Assembly: GCA_907163375.1 (NCBI GenBank)
Contig: CAJQUW010007257.1
Span: 51,352-115,351, forward strand
Direction of reading: 5' to 3'
DNA length: 64,000 bases
Source of the DNA: Prostheceraeus crozeri
Lineage: Eukaryota > Platyhelminthes > Polycladida > Euryleptidae
Shown here: positions 47,735-59,450 of the stretch, piece after piece
Layout: each line of letters opens with the position of its first letter
Numbering within the stretch: the first letter of the stretch is position 1
Translations under genes and position numbers: made by a program
The notes under the pieces: generated by a model
Database searches by the model: none
Seen by the model: the letters and a program-made list of their open reading frames with translations, nothing else
Told to the model about the DNA's origin: nothing

Positions 47735-49069
47735 TCAAGCTTGCCGCTTCGCCTCCGGCTCGTTGACGGAAGCAGGTGGACGCTTCTCTTTGATATCTGT
47801 AAAGAAAGAAGTTGTTAGTTATCATCTTGAACTCTAAGTTACTTGTTTTAACTTACAGATCTTCTCCGGACGTGGTTCGAACAGGAATCCTGTGATTGCC
47901 TCCTTATGGTCGAATGTAAAATGAAGGCATTCGATACCTTTTTTAGCTCTGCTGTAACACATTTCGTCTCTGCCACGTTCACAGAGGAGCGGTCTTGCGG
48001 GCACATGTCCTTTCTTATCTAGGGGAATGTGGAGGCGACTTGATCGTCGAGTACTGCTACTCATCACTTGTTGGTGCAGCTCCTGATTAGTCGCCACCAC
48101 CTTCCCCAACTGCTTTCGCAGCCCTTCCATCTCCTCCCTCATCTTTCTCAACTCCTTCTCTTGACTCTCTCTCTCGATCAGGAGCTGTTCTTCTTTAGCC
48201 TTACTAGCGAGGTGCGAGAACCTCTCGCGATCGAGCTCTCCTTCTTTCTCAAAAAGACTAGCTTGAGTCTTCTTGAGCTCCTGAGTGACTCGCGAGAGGT
48301 TCTCGGAACTCGCATTATAGAAGAAACAGTCCCTCTTCCACACCTCCAACTCATTCTTCAACTTGTCATAGTTATCGACCAGTGGTGGGCGCATAATGAA
48401 GTTGCGACATTGAGCCGCAATCCCACCACTGCTCGATAACTTAGCCGGCTGCACCTCGCTATCGAGGTCAACTTCCCTCACCGCCTCTACCTCGCTATCG
48501 AGGTAGACACTCTCGACTAGGTCAGCCTTCGTCGAGCCTTTTTCCTCCTCCTCCTCTTCCTCACTGTCGCTGCTACTAGTAGCCGACTCATCGCTAGAGG
48601 AGGAGGAGGATTTACTCGACTTCGGAGAAGACTCAATCGGGGTGGGTGAGAGAGCCTTTGCTGGCACGCTAGATGAAGGAACCTCTGCTGACGCGATAGA
48701 CTCGACAGCACACTGAGTCTCCAGAATCGGGGTGGGTGAGAGAGCCTTTGCTGGTGCACTAGATGAGGGAGGCTTTGGTGACGCGATAGCCTCGACAGCG
48801 CACTGAGTCTCCAGAGCTTTTAACTCTGAGCTGAAGAGACTTTGCTTCGCCTCCTCAGTCAGCTCTGGTTGACTGCAGCTGCTATGCTTCGCATGCCACT
48901 CCGGTAACGTCTCGACAAGGCGAGATGCATTATGGCTGCTGCAAAAGTATCGAATGCCCCCTACCATTCGCTTATTTACACAAGAGTGTTTCTTGAAGGC
49001 GTCACTACGAAAAATCTTTGCACAAACGCAGAGCTTGAAAGCCGTCTTGGCATTATTGTAGTTAACCAT
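47735..49069 (-). CDS. Zinc-finger/coiled-coil protein, element B right arm (B allele)
   Basis: The ATG is at 49069, four bases after the acceptor CACTTCAG. The long exon carries a Cys/His N-terminal module (CVCAKIF, AFKKHSC, YFCSSH, WHAKHSSC), two near-identical copies of ETQCAVE(A/S)IAS with Ser/Pro linkers, a Ser- then Glu-rich acidic block (EEEEEE), a DLDSEV repeat, a coiled coil (roughly residues 250-340) and a conserved basic C-terminus (SSRLHIPLDKKG, CYSRAKKGIECLHFTFDH). A 60-bp intron (47797-47856) precedes the last exon. It looks whole. Compared with element A the linker is longer and the sequence strongly diverged, while the sequences on both sides are nearly identical. Confidence 0.78.
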
Positions 49070-49072
49070 TTT

Positions 49073-49769
49073 CTGAAGTGAAAAGGGGGAAACAATGATT
49101 ATAATTCCGTAAACGTTTGATAGCAAACGATTGATTCCTAGTTTATAAAAACGGAAAAGAATGATTTTACACTTAGTGAGATGATAGATTTGAGTGTAGT
49201 GAGTGGCACTAGATCCCGTCGACAGCCCGAAGGCCTTGTACTGATCACTAGGGAAGTGAGAGATCTTCCCCGATACCCGCTATTTACAGCTTAAGACATC
49301 ATTGTCACTGCCCCGAAGTGATAACAGTAACGCCGAGTCAAAGGTAGTGAACAGTAGCTGGGATCTAACCCCTCAAAGCTGCCTTAGACTTAGTTAAATT
49401 TGAAATCTGATAGTAGATTTGAACTCAGCATACTTGAAAACCCCAGAAAACCTCCAAAACTAGTGAATTTAAATTTTTCAACTTTTTAGCACTACTTATG
49501 AAATTTTATAAGTAGTCTGTCACTTAGGCCAGGTCAATAGCGACCGAACCTTTTTTGAATCAAGTCAAACGGACTTGTAGAAGCAAAGTTACAAGCCTTT
49601 AAAGTTTTGGAGTCTTTTATGGCCTGGAGACGAAGGCCATCTCCTGGCTAACCTCTAAGTCTGACGCCTTAGCTGATATCAGCAATGAAATTTTCTAAGT
49701 CGGTTTCTTACAGAAACTCGGGATTTGGAATGTCCGAAGCTATCATCGGAGCTCAGAGAGACGACTTAC
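49073..49769 (-). other. Leader intron of the coiled-coil gene, element B right arm
   Basis: Mirror copy of 32302-32998: donor GTAAGT at 49769 downward and acceptor ending at 49073. Includes the conserved ~270-bp non-coding segment. Confidence 0.6.
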
Positions 49770-49816
49770 CGTTGACAATCTCTCGTCTTAATGACAAGTC
49801 TCTCTCGGTTCCCAGC

Positions 49817-49850
49817 TTATATAGTGTGTGGCGATCAGCTGATGACGTAA
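49817..49850 (-). promoter_or_regulatory. CRE-like + TATA core promoter, element B right arm
   Basis: On the minus strand TTACGTCA (49843-49850), CAGCTG and TATATAA (49817-49823), the same order and spacing as in the left arm and in element A. Confidence 0.7.
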
Positions 49851-49900
49851 CACCCATCATCCAAACACTAAAAAACCCGTCTATCGCCGGTTCTAGTGCT

Positions 49901-51920
49901 CCGATTGAGCTGGAAATACACCATTTCCATGTAGAATTTCACGCTGATTCCAAATCTGAAATCCGTTTTCCAATCCGATGCTTCGTTTTGAAGCGACAGC
50001 CCAAAACGTCCCAAATTCTAACTCTGTCGTTTTTCGCCAATGTCCCAAAATCTTAAATGGCGTCTCACATCTAAACGAAGACAGATATGAACAAGCCGAT
50101 TCTTTCAGTGAATTTGTCTCACTCTTAGCTTTCAAACGAGCTATCGCACGACAAAATCCGTCCACTGGAAGCCAAAATCGAAGCAAGCTGTCCAGAGGGG
50201 GGGGAGGTCAGTGAAATTTGATGAAAAATGTTTTGGTGACGGTCCCAGGTCGAAATTCCACACTTTGGAAAATTTTCAAAATTTTACCCATAGAAAGTCA
50301 CTCTGACACTTAGGATTTTTTCAGGTAAGCGAGCTCCGACCTAAAATCTTGTAACCGCTCTAACTTTTGAACGAAGACAGATAGGAACAAGCCGATTCTT
50401 TCACTGAATTTGTCTCACTCTTAGCTTTCAAACGAGCTATCGCACGACAAAATCCGTCCACTGGAAGCCAAAATCGAAGCAAGCTGTCCAGAGGGGGGGG
50501 GAGGTCAGTGAAATTTGATGAAAAATGTTTCGGTGGCGGTCCCAGGTCGAAATTCCACACTTTGGAAAATTTTCAAAATTTTACCCATACAAAGTCACTC
50601 TGACACTTAGGATTTTTTCAGGTAAGCGAGCTCCGACCTAAAATCTTGTAACCGCTCTAACTTTTGAACGAAGACAGATAGGAACAAGCCGATTCTTTCA
50701 CTGAATTTGTCTCACTCTTAGCTTTCAAACGAGCTATCGCACGACAAAATCCGTCCACTGGAAGCCAAAATCGAAGCAAGCTGTCCAGAGGGGGGGGACG
50801 TCAGTGAAATTTCAAAATTTGATGAAAAATGTTTTGGTGACGGTCCCAGGTCGAAATTCCACACTTTGGAAAATTTTCAAAATTTTACCCATACAAAGTC
50901 ACTCTGACACTTAGGATTTTTCAGGTAAGCGAGCTCCGACCTAAAATCTTGTAACCGCTCTAACTTTTGAACGAAGACAGATAGGAACAAGCCGATTCTT
51001 TCACTGAATTTGTCTCACTCTTAGCTTTCAAACGAGCTATCGCACGACAAAATCCGTCCACTGGAAGCCAAAATCGAAGCAAGCTGTCCAGAGGGGGGGG
51101 ACGTCAGTGAAATTTGATGAAAAATGTTTTGGTGACGGTCCCAGGTCGAAATTCCACACTTTGGAAAATTTTCAAAATTTTACCCATACAAAGTCACTCT
51201 GACACTTAGGATTTTTCAGGTAAGCGAGCTCCGACCTAAAATCTTGTAACCGCTCTAACTTTTGAACGAAGACAGATAGGAACAAGCCGATTCTTTCACT
51301 GAATTTGTCTCACTCTTAGCTTTCAAACGAGCTATCGCACGACAAAATCCGTCCACTGGAAGCCAAAATCGAAGCAAGCTGTCCAGAGGGGGGGGGGACG
51401 TCAGCCGAAAATTTTTTCTCTCCGATTGACTTGAAACTCACCATAGCGATGCAGAATTTCACGCTGAATCCGAATCTGATCTCCGTTTTCTCATCCGATG
51501 CTTCGTTTTGACGCTACACACCAAAACGTCCCAAATTCTAACTCTGTCGTTTTTCGAAAAATGTTGAAAATTTTTTCTCACCGATTGCCTTGAAACTCAC
51601 CCTACCGATGCAGAATTTCACGCTGAATACGAATCCGACCTCCGTTTTCTCATCCGACCACTCCTTCCACTCGAAACAACCCATTTTACAACCCAACATT
51701 CAGCAGATTGCACCAAAAACATCACACACTATAGCCTCAAGACTAATCCTGGCGGTCGCCCAAGTCCACCACGACCGACACTCTATCGTTCCAGAGGGGG
51801 GGGGACTCAGACCCGAAGCACCACGGCGGCCGACCACGACACTCTGCCGTTCCAGAGGGGGGGGGACTCAGCGATGGCGGCCATCTTGCGCTATCTGGTG
51901 TTTGTCACTTCCTTACTACT
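49901..51920 (+). repeat. Terminal array of element B, right arm
   Basis: ~303-bp units with runs of G (near 50200, 50495, 50790, 51094, 51388, 51797 and 51857). The G-rich strand points toward the right terminus at 51920. The two outermost G-runs flank a CACGGCGGCCGACC segment shared with the left arm. Confidence 0.9.
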
Positions 51921-52633
51921 GGCCTGTGTAACTTCAAGATAATTCTGCTTAATATGTATTTTGCTATTAACTTAACACAATTTATAACTCCGACTCATCG
52001 TTAATACTTAACATTTGCTCATTTTTATCACGTAACTCTTAAATAGGGCGCAAAGCGTCAGAGGACAGCTTCGCAATGAGAATGATGTGTGACGCCGCAT
52101 AAGGTTCTAAATATTGCAATAATGATATTGCTTACTGTCCACTAGATACATTGTATACTGTATAATACATAGTCACTGAATATGAGCAAAGAAAGTAAGA
52201 AGAAATCATAATAATAAGTGCATATTATATTAAGCGCTTTCGATAAATATAAAAACTATAAAAAAATAAACTATAATCATTAGACAGTGTCATTTACAAA
52301 AGGATTCGAAATAATCCTGCACTGAAAGTTGTATACATTCAATTTACATAACAATGAAGATTAAGTAAAACATTATGCATACATACTGAAATCGATGCAT
52401 TGGACTATAGGAAATTAACATAACCAAGAATGGGTTAAGTTCATGACAGGAACAAGTCACTTACATACTCTCTCATGACGCACAACGAGGGCCTGAACCG
52501 CTTCAATAAATGGTCTCTGTGATCTTAGCTTAAGGCACATTTCTACAATATGCAACAACAGAGAAATAGGACTTGCTCCTGTGTCCGGAGAATAGACTGC
52601 AATCTATTCCCCGGACACAAGAGTAAATAAATT
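51921..52633. other. Host non-coding DNA right of element B
   Basis: Begins with the right copy of the target duplication GGCCTG (51921-51926). AT-rich with no coding evidence. A 16-bp-stem hairpin with one mismatch and a 6-nt loop is at 52581-52618 (GTGTCCGG...CCGGACAC). Confidence 0.65.
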
Positions 52634-52884
52634 CTATTTTGTTACTACCTGATCCATTTTGTTGCGGCTGCGCTGATTAGAATTGTTTGCTTCATTTTTC
52701 ATAATAATGCAAACTTTTAACCGAAAATCTGAATTTTGTCTTTTCGGAAATCTGATTGTGAAGCTGGCCGAGCCACTTTTCAATCTTAAACAATCCTCAT
52801 CCCCTTGCTAAGCTACATTGTTAAGAGAAATGAAGCATACATTTGTGATCAGCGCAACAAATTGGATCAGGTAGTAACAAAATG
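52634..52884. mobile_element. MITE-like element with ~43-bp TIRs
   Basis: TATTTTGTTACTACCTGATC at the left end and its near-complement at the right end. AAATT flanks both sides (52629-52633 and 52885-52889), a candidate 5-bp target duplication. 251 bp, no coding capacity, superfamily not recognised. Confidence 0.55.
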
Positions 52885-53449
52885 AAATTGGTTTACTGCG
52901 TCTGTTAGCGAGACAAAGAAATTGGTTCCGCGGGGTGGTTCCGCGAACTTCTTACACCTCGCCAATATTGCTTGGTCACGCACTGTAAATGAACGCAACG
53001 AGGTTCAAGATAAGTGATTTATGTACACCTGACACAATTAATTCAAAGGAACAATATCTAGAAGGGCTCAACAACAAAATAGATTGAAAAATAATCAAAT
53101 CAAAAGGTATTTGTGACAAAGTAATTTCATTCATTTTTCCCCTATTCCCAGTGAAGTCCAATCAGGCAGCTTTTCATTATTGCAAATAAAACGCGTTCTT
53201 AGATGTCCAAAACATCTGCGTACACTCATCATTATACCTCATCACAATAAGATGTGCCATTCGCTTCATGGAGACATCTGCTTGGTTGCCTAATCCAGAT
53301 GGTGTCGTAAAAATCAGTGGGGTGAAGGATGCTTTCGTAACTTGAATAATACGATTTTAATAATTTCGCTTCTTTTCAGCTTCGTGTTTTGTTATTGCTT
53401 CATGATAATTCTTTTTCAAATGCAGTGTATGATGAAGAGTGGGGATTGG
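52885..53449. other. Non-coding host DNA
   Basis: No convincing gene; AT-rich, with a few short minus-strand frames that lack family features. Confidence 0.5.
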
Positions 53450-54850
53450 TTACTGTAATGACAAAGAAGCATTTATCAAATGTCCCCAAACTCTTCGAGC
53501 AGAAATGTCCAGTCTAGCTCGATCATCAAAAATCCCTGATTGAATAAATAGATCATTATCCATGGGAATCAATTCTGGTTCTATTGTCACATTGTTGCAT
53601 ACAGCACTCAGGAGTTCGGCAACAACATCCCGACCTAGATTACGGCGTTGAGAAATACATCCACCTAATTCACAATTCAATGAGTGATTGGTATCATTTC
53701 CTTCTCCACAACCACAATAAGACGAGATATTTGATGTTGGTCAATTCATTTTTGTTCAAGGAATATCCAAGAGATTTTATAGGGAGAGCTGATAAACAAG
53801 AGCTAACAGATCCCTTTTCTTTCAGAAATTCAAGGGTCCGTTTCATTTTCACATCTATTGAATTTGATACATCAATCAACTCACATTTGAATTTCAATTC
53901 TTTTCATCTTTTCATAATGACATAGTGCGTCTTACTTTAACTGTGTCAAAGTCCCGAAACGCTTTATCTTGATTGATTATCACTGAAATCAGATATTCAA
54001 GTTACTTTTTTTTGAAGCCTCGTATTCTGAATCGACTGTGATTTCCTGTTATAGCAGGGATAAATTTGGCTCTAATCACATCTTCATTGACTAATTTACC
54101 AAACGTTCGGGTTTTAATTGTTTCTTTTCTAAAACATATGCTGGTGCAGCATATACCAAAGGAAGAGCCCATCATTGACACTGCTTTCAAAATCATGAAG
54201 AATATGACATATGAAAACATCATGAATAATAGAATGACTCAAAACAATGTCACCACAATCTGCACATTACTGTGCATGACAGTCAACATCTAGACATCAT
54301 TCGGTTTCAGGCAGTCTCTGTAATGATACAATGCTATACCAGATCGTACGGAACGCTGGAATCTTTCGGAATGAACGCTGGATAGGCCTATATTTTCAGA
54401 TACTGGACTATGAGATTCCTATAAGACAGTGAGATGGGCTATGACATATTCACTATGAAATTCCGGATTCTCAGATCGCGAGAAATGAGATTCTGTGGTA
54501 TTAAACTGACTTCACATGAACCTCAATCATCTATTATTTTCGTCACTGTTTCATATTTTTTCACATCAGTGCATCAGGAAATGCATTTTAATTTAATTAT
54601 GCAGTCTTGATTTTCAAAATGTTTCAATTTCATCACTTAGAAATTCGGAGTTTGAAATGAATTGAATAATTGATAAATTGAATGATAATAGATAATTGAT
54701 AAATAGAATTTTTGCATCAGCCTCTTTAAAATGCGGATGCTTTTCGAGTAAAGATGTCTTTATCTCGTCGCTCATCTGATGTATTCCATTTACTGAATCA
54801 TCAGAGTTCATATACCTCATCGCCTGGGAAACTTTGACCCTCATCAGAAG
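53450..54850 (-). mobile_element. Decayed reverse-transcriptase-bearing retroelement relic
   Basis: On the minus strand, fragments appear in the order expected for one protein family. An upstream piece with IHQMSDEIKTSLLEKHP (54614-54844) resembles the segment before the RT domain. SSCLSALPIKSLGYSLNKNE (53694-53897) and a C-terminal piece with RDVVAELLSAVCNN, IEPELIP and ARLDISARRVWG (53450-53680) resemble the region after the RT of a retroelement family common in invertebrates. The catalytic RT core is not recognisable. Clade uncertain. Old, with many breaks. Confidence 0.5.
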
Positions 54851-55703
54851 ACGATAGCTTTGTTTTTCAATACCTGCATTTCTTAAATTTCATTTGACGT
54901 GTTGTTTTTTTAGGCTCATTTGTTTCAGATAATATCGATCTTAGATTACCATTTTTCAATTTTTCTATTCTTGTGGATGATTATTTTGCATTGTCTCTTG
55001 GTTTTGATTTAAAACTTTGTTTTTGTGGCATCAATGATATACATATATGCAAAACCAACATTGAAAGACTTTGCTATGCTGTTTTGTATCTGAATAAGTT
55101 GATCATGCGAGTCATTTAATTGATAGACGCATTACCAGCCTTAACTCTGGAAGGTTGGAGCATTTTCTTCTTTCACCCTGATATGCCATTATATGCATTG
55201 CGGAGAGTAATTTTAATGTCATCCTCAACAACACAATTTCCTCATTTGATGCCGTTTCCGGGGTGATGCTGTTGCTGCTCATTAATTGATGCACGTATCA
55301 AATTGATATTCTACGATTGATTTTGTATCAGTCCATTCACGTGCCTGTCTTACAACCGAATCGATGGTCTCATCTGAACATGTCATATCGAACCGAAAGT
55401 AAGAAATAATATCATTCAAAAATTTAGTTGATATAGTAACTTGTCATTTCAATCACTTTAAATCATTAAATTCATTTGATTTGAGATGTTGCCTTCTTCC
55501 CTCACTCTTTGAGGTAAATTCTATGTTGCAAGTTGGAAAATGACGGCTAGGGCATGGACTCATCCATATAGAACATATTAGTAATATCTCTAGGAGTCCA
55601 TGGCTTGGGAATGTCTACTTATTTTCTAGATCTATGATGCAATTATTTCAGAAAATGACAAATTGTACGCTGTGTTAAGCTTCGCATATCTTTCGATGTT
55701 GAA
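54851..55703. other. Non-coding host DNA
   Basis: No supported gene or repeat structure seen. Confidence 0.45.
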
Positions 55704-55988
55704 ATGTTGAACCGCAACATACCGATTTGCGAGAGAAAGTCGCAAAAGAGAAGTAAAAAAACTCATAAGTCAAAAATTTCGTTCAACTGCGCACTCTTCG
55801 GCAGAATTGCCAAGGACGGATATGGCATTCCCTCTTTGGATAGCGATGCTCAATCTCTGGAAGAAGAATATCTGTCGTTGCTCGATCCTCCCTGGTCTTC
55901 TTCACTAGACGAGAACCGATTTCTTTCGCAAATTCAATTACGGATGGACTCTGCTGCCATCGTCTCCATGCAGAAAGGGATCAAGTAG
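55704..55988 (+). CDS. Possible small ORF or terminal exon, unknown (94 codons)
   Basis: ATG start, with a basic N-terminus (CERKSQKRSKKTHKSK) followed by an acidic/hydrophobic C-terminal half (SLEEEYLSLLDPPWSSSLDE). An acceptor-like TTATTTCAG lies at about 55644-55652. Composition is less AT-rich than its surroundings. No family recognised; it could be an exon of a host gene or chance. Confidence 0.3.
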   Translation: MLNRNIPICERKSQKRSKKTHKSKISFNCALFGRIAKDGYGIPSLDSDAQSLEEEYLSLLDPPWSSSLDENRFLSQIQLRMDSAAIVSMQKGIK

Positions 55989-57239
55989 AAGTTAGGAGTC
56001 AGGTCTACATATTTTGCTAACTAGAGTTCTTCTGTATCAGTTTCTGCTTTAATCGCAACGTGTGACGTTAATGTGATGTAGCTGGGCGACATGGTGTATC
56101 GGCAAGTAAAGTCACAGTTCGCCTTTCCTTCCATGAAGGTTTGCCATCTTATGTGGAAACTCCCGGAGGCTGCAAGATGGCAGGAAATCCACTGGATACC
56201 AAGGCTCGTCGAAAAAGGTCATTGGACTCTTAATGATGCTGTCAGCAGGCAGCAATGAAGATATACATGTATTATCTTTCAAATGACAACCTAAAAATCG
56301 TCGGTGCGAACCGCCAGATGTTCGTAGACAAAAAAATTAAGAAATAAAGATACCGCCAGAAATATAAAGACAGAAGTAATGAATGGAATGAATTAATACC
56401 TTTTGCATAAAATACTTTACCATGTGTACGCTACTTATAGATGCTATGCTAGAGATGCTTAGAAAGCCTACGATAATTGGCCTAAAATGCAAACTGGGCA
56501 GCCTAATAGCCTAATTGCTAGAGGAGTAGGGAAAACAAGCCAAGCTTTGTATATCTTGTACATGTATTTGGTTTCTTACACAGCAGGGCGTGAAATCGAT
56601 AGCGTAGTATCATAATATGTCATATGTAAATTCAAATATCAAAATAATGCTTAATTAGTGTAAGCGATTAAGTCATATCATGATAAAAAATTAACTTCGG
56701 ATAGCTCGTCATGTTAAATACGTCGTATATCAATACTCGTCATTTTAATATTATCAATACAAAAATTAGATGCTGACCGACTAAGGATGGTAAAGCAGAG
56801 AGCAGACATGTAATGAACGTGCCGCTATCCTCCACCGTGACCCGTAGAGTTTGAATTGTAAGGATAAATTATTGACTTTTGATCTTTCAAGAGAACAGGA
56901 AAGCACGAATATGCTGAAACATGGGCCGAATTCTGCTTCCTATAGTAAAAGTATCTGTGTTCGACACATACTTCACATTTCTAAATATGCAATTCTTAGT
57001 TCTGGACTAATGTATATTTTAGAACCATGCAATAATTTACAGATCGGTCAAGAAAAACATGGAATCAAAGAGTCTTTTTACTTCTCTATTGCATTCGATT
57101 GACGGTACATAGATGATCATTAAATCTGCTTTTATAGTTCATTTACAATTGGTGCATGTAAGTTGAGTTGTCGACTGTTTCATTCATGCGTCAGTTGTTC
57201 ATGACCACTTCCTTTGTACCGGTACATACATGTAGTTGC
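55989..57239. other. Non-coding host DNA
   Basis: No supported gene. Part may be the 3' flank or UTR of the minus-strand gene that ends at 57240. Confidence 0.45.
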
Positions 57240-57944
57240 TTATTGCTCTTCTTCATCATTACCTTCGTCTTTCTCATCACCTTCATCTTCGTCATCGCCG
57301 TCTTCCTCATGATCACCTTTACGGTCATCGTCACGATCGTCATCACCTCTGCGTCTACGACGACTTCCAGCGCCACGTTCCATCTGCTTCCGTCGTTCTA
57401 TTTGTTCCATTTCGAGTAAAAGGCTTTGGATTTGTTCTTTCTTTTCTTGAGCACAACACATGACTGGAGAAACTGCGTTGGTTGCATCATCGAAACTATG
57501 GTATAACTCTTCCTTTGCTTTTTCGAGATCCGACTTGATTCCATCAATCTCAGTCTTGTTTGACTTCATATCATTTGCCTTTTTCAATGCACTTGCCGCT
57601 CCTGCTACCCGAACCAGCTTTCTGGGAGCATCGAGCAGCACACGGAAGAAGATTTGTGTATTTCTTTCCGCAACATCACATGTATCGTTCTTGCATGGCC
57701 ATTTTCGTTCAGGATGTTCCAGTTGCTTATTGAAATCCAAGAAATTGATCAATTTGAATGCCAATTGAAGTTCTTCTTGACGTCCACCGTGACCGCCTCG
57801 ACCTCCTCTGGAGCCGCCATCTGGACCGCCTTTTCCTTTTTGACGAGTGTGAGAGCCACCGTTAGATGGCTGAGTGGAATTGGAAGCACTGAGACATATC
57901 GCGCACGATATGACCAGAATGAGAAGTCCCAAGAAGTATTTCAT
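57240..57944 (-). CDS. Secreted protein with Gly-rich and acidic-tail regions (host gene, unknown family)
   Basis: 234 codons. ATG 57944 is chosen because it starts a clear signal peptide (MKYFLGLLILVISCAICLSA) and lies 5 bases after a splice acceptor TCGCTTTCAG (57950-57959), implying a 5'UTR intron; the frame upstream of this point is intronic. The mature protein has a Gly/Arg-rich segment (~27-54), then a predicted helical region (~56-185) with Cys pairs (WPCKNDTCD and MCCAQEKK) that could form disulfides, and NST/NDT sites for N-glycosylation. It closes with a basic RRRRR patch followed by a ~30-residue Asp/Glu-rich tail. The acidic tail could bind calcium, as in extracellular-matrix or biomineral proteins; that is an inference. 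Family not recognised. Confidence 0.7.
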   Translation of the reverse strand: MKYFLGLLILVISCAICLSASNSTQPSNGGSHTRQKGKGGPDGGSRGGRGGHGGRQEELQLAFKLINFLDFNKQLEHPERKWPCKNDTCDVAERNTQIFFRVLLDAPRKLVRVAGAASALKKANDMKSNKTEIDGIKSDLEKAKEELYHSFDDATNAVSPVMCCAQEKKEQIQSLLLEMEQIERRKQMERGAGSRRRRRGDDDRDDDRKGDHEEDGDDEDEGDEKDEGNDEEEQ

Positions 57945-58234
57945 TTTACCTGAAAGCGATGAAACAATATCATAATACACAGATGTTTTTAGCATTTGAT
58001 GTATAGAAATGTTTAGAGATTATTGAGTTTATGTAATTACAAGCATTATTCTAATTGCTTGTAAAGAGAGTGCATGATTTCGTATAATCAAGGATTTGAA
58101 AGCAATCTCATCTTTTGCTTTCATGTCATTACTCGGCCTGTGCATTGGTGTAATTTGATATCTTATCTGAAATTTTTAGAAAGATACTAGCAAATTTCTG
58201 AATAAAGCGAAAAGAAATTGCGATTTCAAATATA
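57945..58234. other. Upstream intron/5' region of the secreted-protein gene
   Basis: Contains the acceptor for the 5'UTR exon. No promoter could be placed; the first exon lies further right or is interrupted by the Tc1 relic. Confidence 0.4.
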
Positions 58235-58980
58235 CTGCCTGACAAAAAACCTTAACACTGATCATTACTAATCAATGGCAGCTGTTAAATTTCTAGGCCG
58301 ATCTTACTCCCAAACAAATTTCTATGTGACCTCTCTAGCATAGCCATATATATCGTTGATCCTTTTACAGAGGATCAACGTTTGGATAAGTTTAAACCTC
58401 GCTTAATTGCAAGATTTATTGTCTTTTTGACATAAGTCGTAGCGGCATGATGAAGCACGGAGATGAATTCGCAGAATGTGTGGCTATTGGAATGGTTCGC
58501 TGCGTTCGCATGCGTAATGTTTGTAAAGAATTGAATGTATCACATGTAGGCTATCTATTAGGAATTGGTGGGTGTGTTGGTGTAAAGAAGGAAAAGTTAC
58601 AAGACAAAAAGAAGTTGCAAGACCATGGTTAACAAATAGAGTCACATACCTGAAGCTGATGATTGCAGCAAAGAGAAATGATGGTTTCAGAGCGTTTCGT
58701 ATGAAGCAATAGGCTGCAATAGGCTGCCCCATGTGTTAACTGGTGTTAACAGCTTTCGAAAGGTTGGTTGAAGAGCAACGGGAAGTCATTGAGCATGATA
58801 GATCGGATGAACTCTACGAACAATAGATTTTGAGCTTGCATTAATACCAGGAGGGCCATGCAGGTTGCTAGATATGTGTGACATAAATTTTTATTATCTA
58901 AACATATAGATTTGATACTATTTCATTAATGAAAGTGATGTTCCTGCAATTCTAAGTGTTGAAATTTTTTTGTCACGCAG
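58235..58980 (+). mobile_element. Tc1/mariner relic, 746 bp
   Basis: Inverted ends CTGCCTGACAAAAAA (58235) and TTTTTTTGTCACGCAG (ending 58980), flanked by TA on each side. The inner sequence has a decayed transposase N-terminus (58447-58632): ECVAIGMVRCVRMRNVCKELNVSH resembles the first HTH of Tc1 transposases, followed in other frames by TNRVTYLKLMIAAKRND, which resembles the second. The DDE catalytic part is missing, so the copy is internally deleted and inactive. Confidence 0.8.
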
Positions 58981-59204
58981 TATATGATACAATGCTCTAG
59001 AGATTCATATGCGTGTGGGTTAGTCTAGAGCGGACATAATACTATCTCAGCCATTGTATGCAATGGTAGCAAGCAATGGATGGAGATTGACATAGACATT
59101 CATTTCTCTTTGGCCGATCTCTTTGGCATCTCTCTTGTTGTCATGCTATTATCTAATCAAATCTATTCAACAAGCTAGGCTACTTTTTCATAAGAACTCC
59201 TGTA

Positions 59205-59450
59205 TGTACTCACCAAATGGAAGAATTGGAATACTTCAACAACCGTCGGAGACGCTTATATAAATCAGAGATCCTGCAGTTTTTTATCGCAAATACTCGA
59301 AACAAGCATTAATTTATGACTTTAGATTTACACAGGCACAGCTTGCTGAATATTGGACATCATTGACTGACGTTTCTGTACGAAAGTTTCTTCCCTTCGA
59401 AGTCTTGAACAAATTTAACACCACCAACTGATTTGCGAAATAACATGCAT
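59205..59450 (+). repeat. Old dispersed repeat, copy 2
   Basis: Pairs with 25067-25310 in direct orientation at roughly 70-75% by eye. Family unknown. Confidence 0.55.

Larger units (their letters stand above)
29958..51920. mobile_element. Element B: palindromic Polinton-like element with GGCCTG target duplication
   Basis: Length 21963 bp. It begins AGTAGTAAGGAAGTGACAAA and ends with the reverse complement. GGCCTG lies directly on both sides (29952-29957 and 51921-51926), the 6-bp duplication expected of Polintons. Left-arm position p matches right-arm position 82070 minus p through most of the gene region, so nearly the whole element is one inverted repeat. Scattered substitutions (about 0.5% where compared) and repeat-unit indels separate the arms. 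Each arm carries a terminal array, promoter, leader, coiled-coil gene, conserved block, short satellite, an unknown ORF region, a 204+ residue ORF, a RING-like ORF, an exonuclease-like gene and a long satellite. No polymerase or capsid-type gene is seen, so B is probably non-autonomous. It is a recent fossil: three breaks are apparent in the left arm and two in the right. Confidence 0.9.

Noticed and set aside
29958-51920. Palindrome as a pure assembly artefact
   Set aside because: Target duplication at both ends, different flanks, scattered substitutions and unit indels between arms favour a real structure, though read-level proof is lacking.
57168-57463. Plus-strand frames opposite the acidic tail of the secreted gene
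   Set aside because: Antisense of GAT/GAA codons, giving Ile/Phe/Val-rich shadows.
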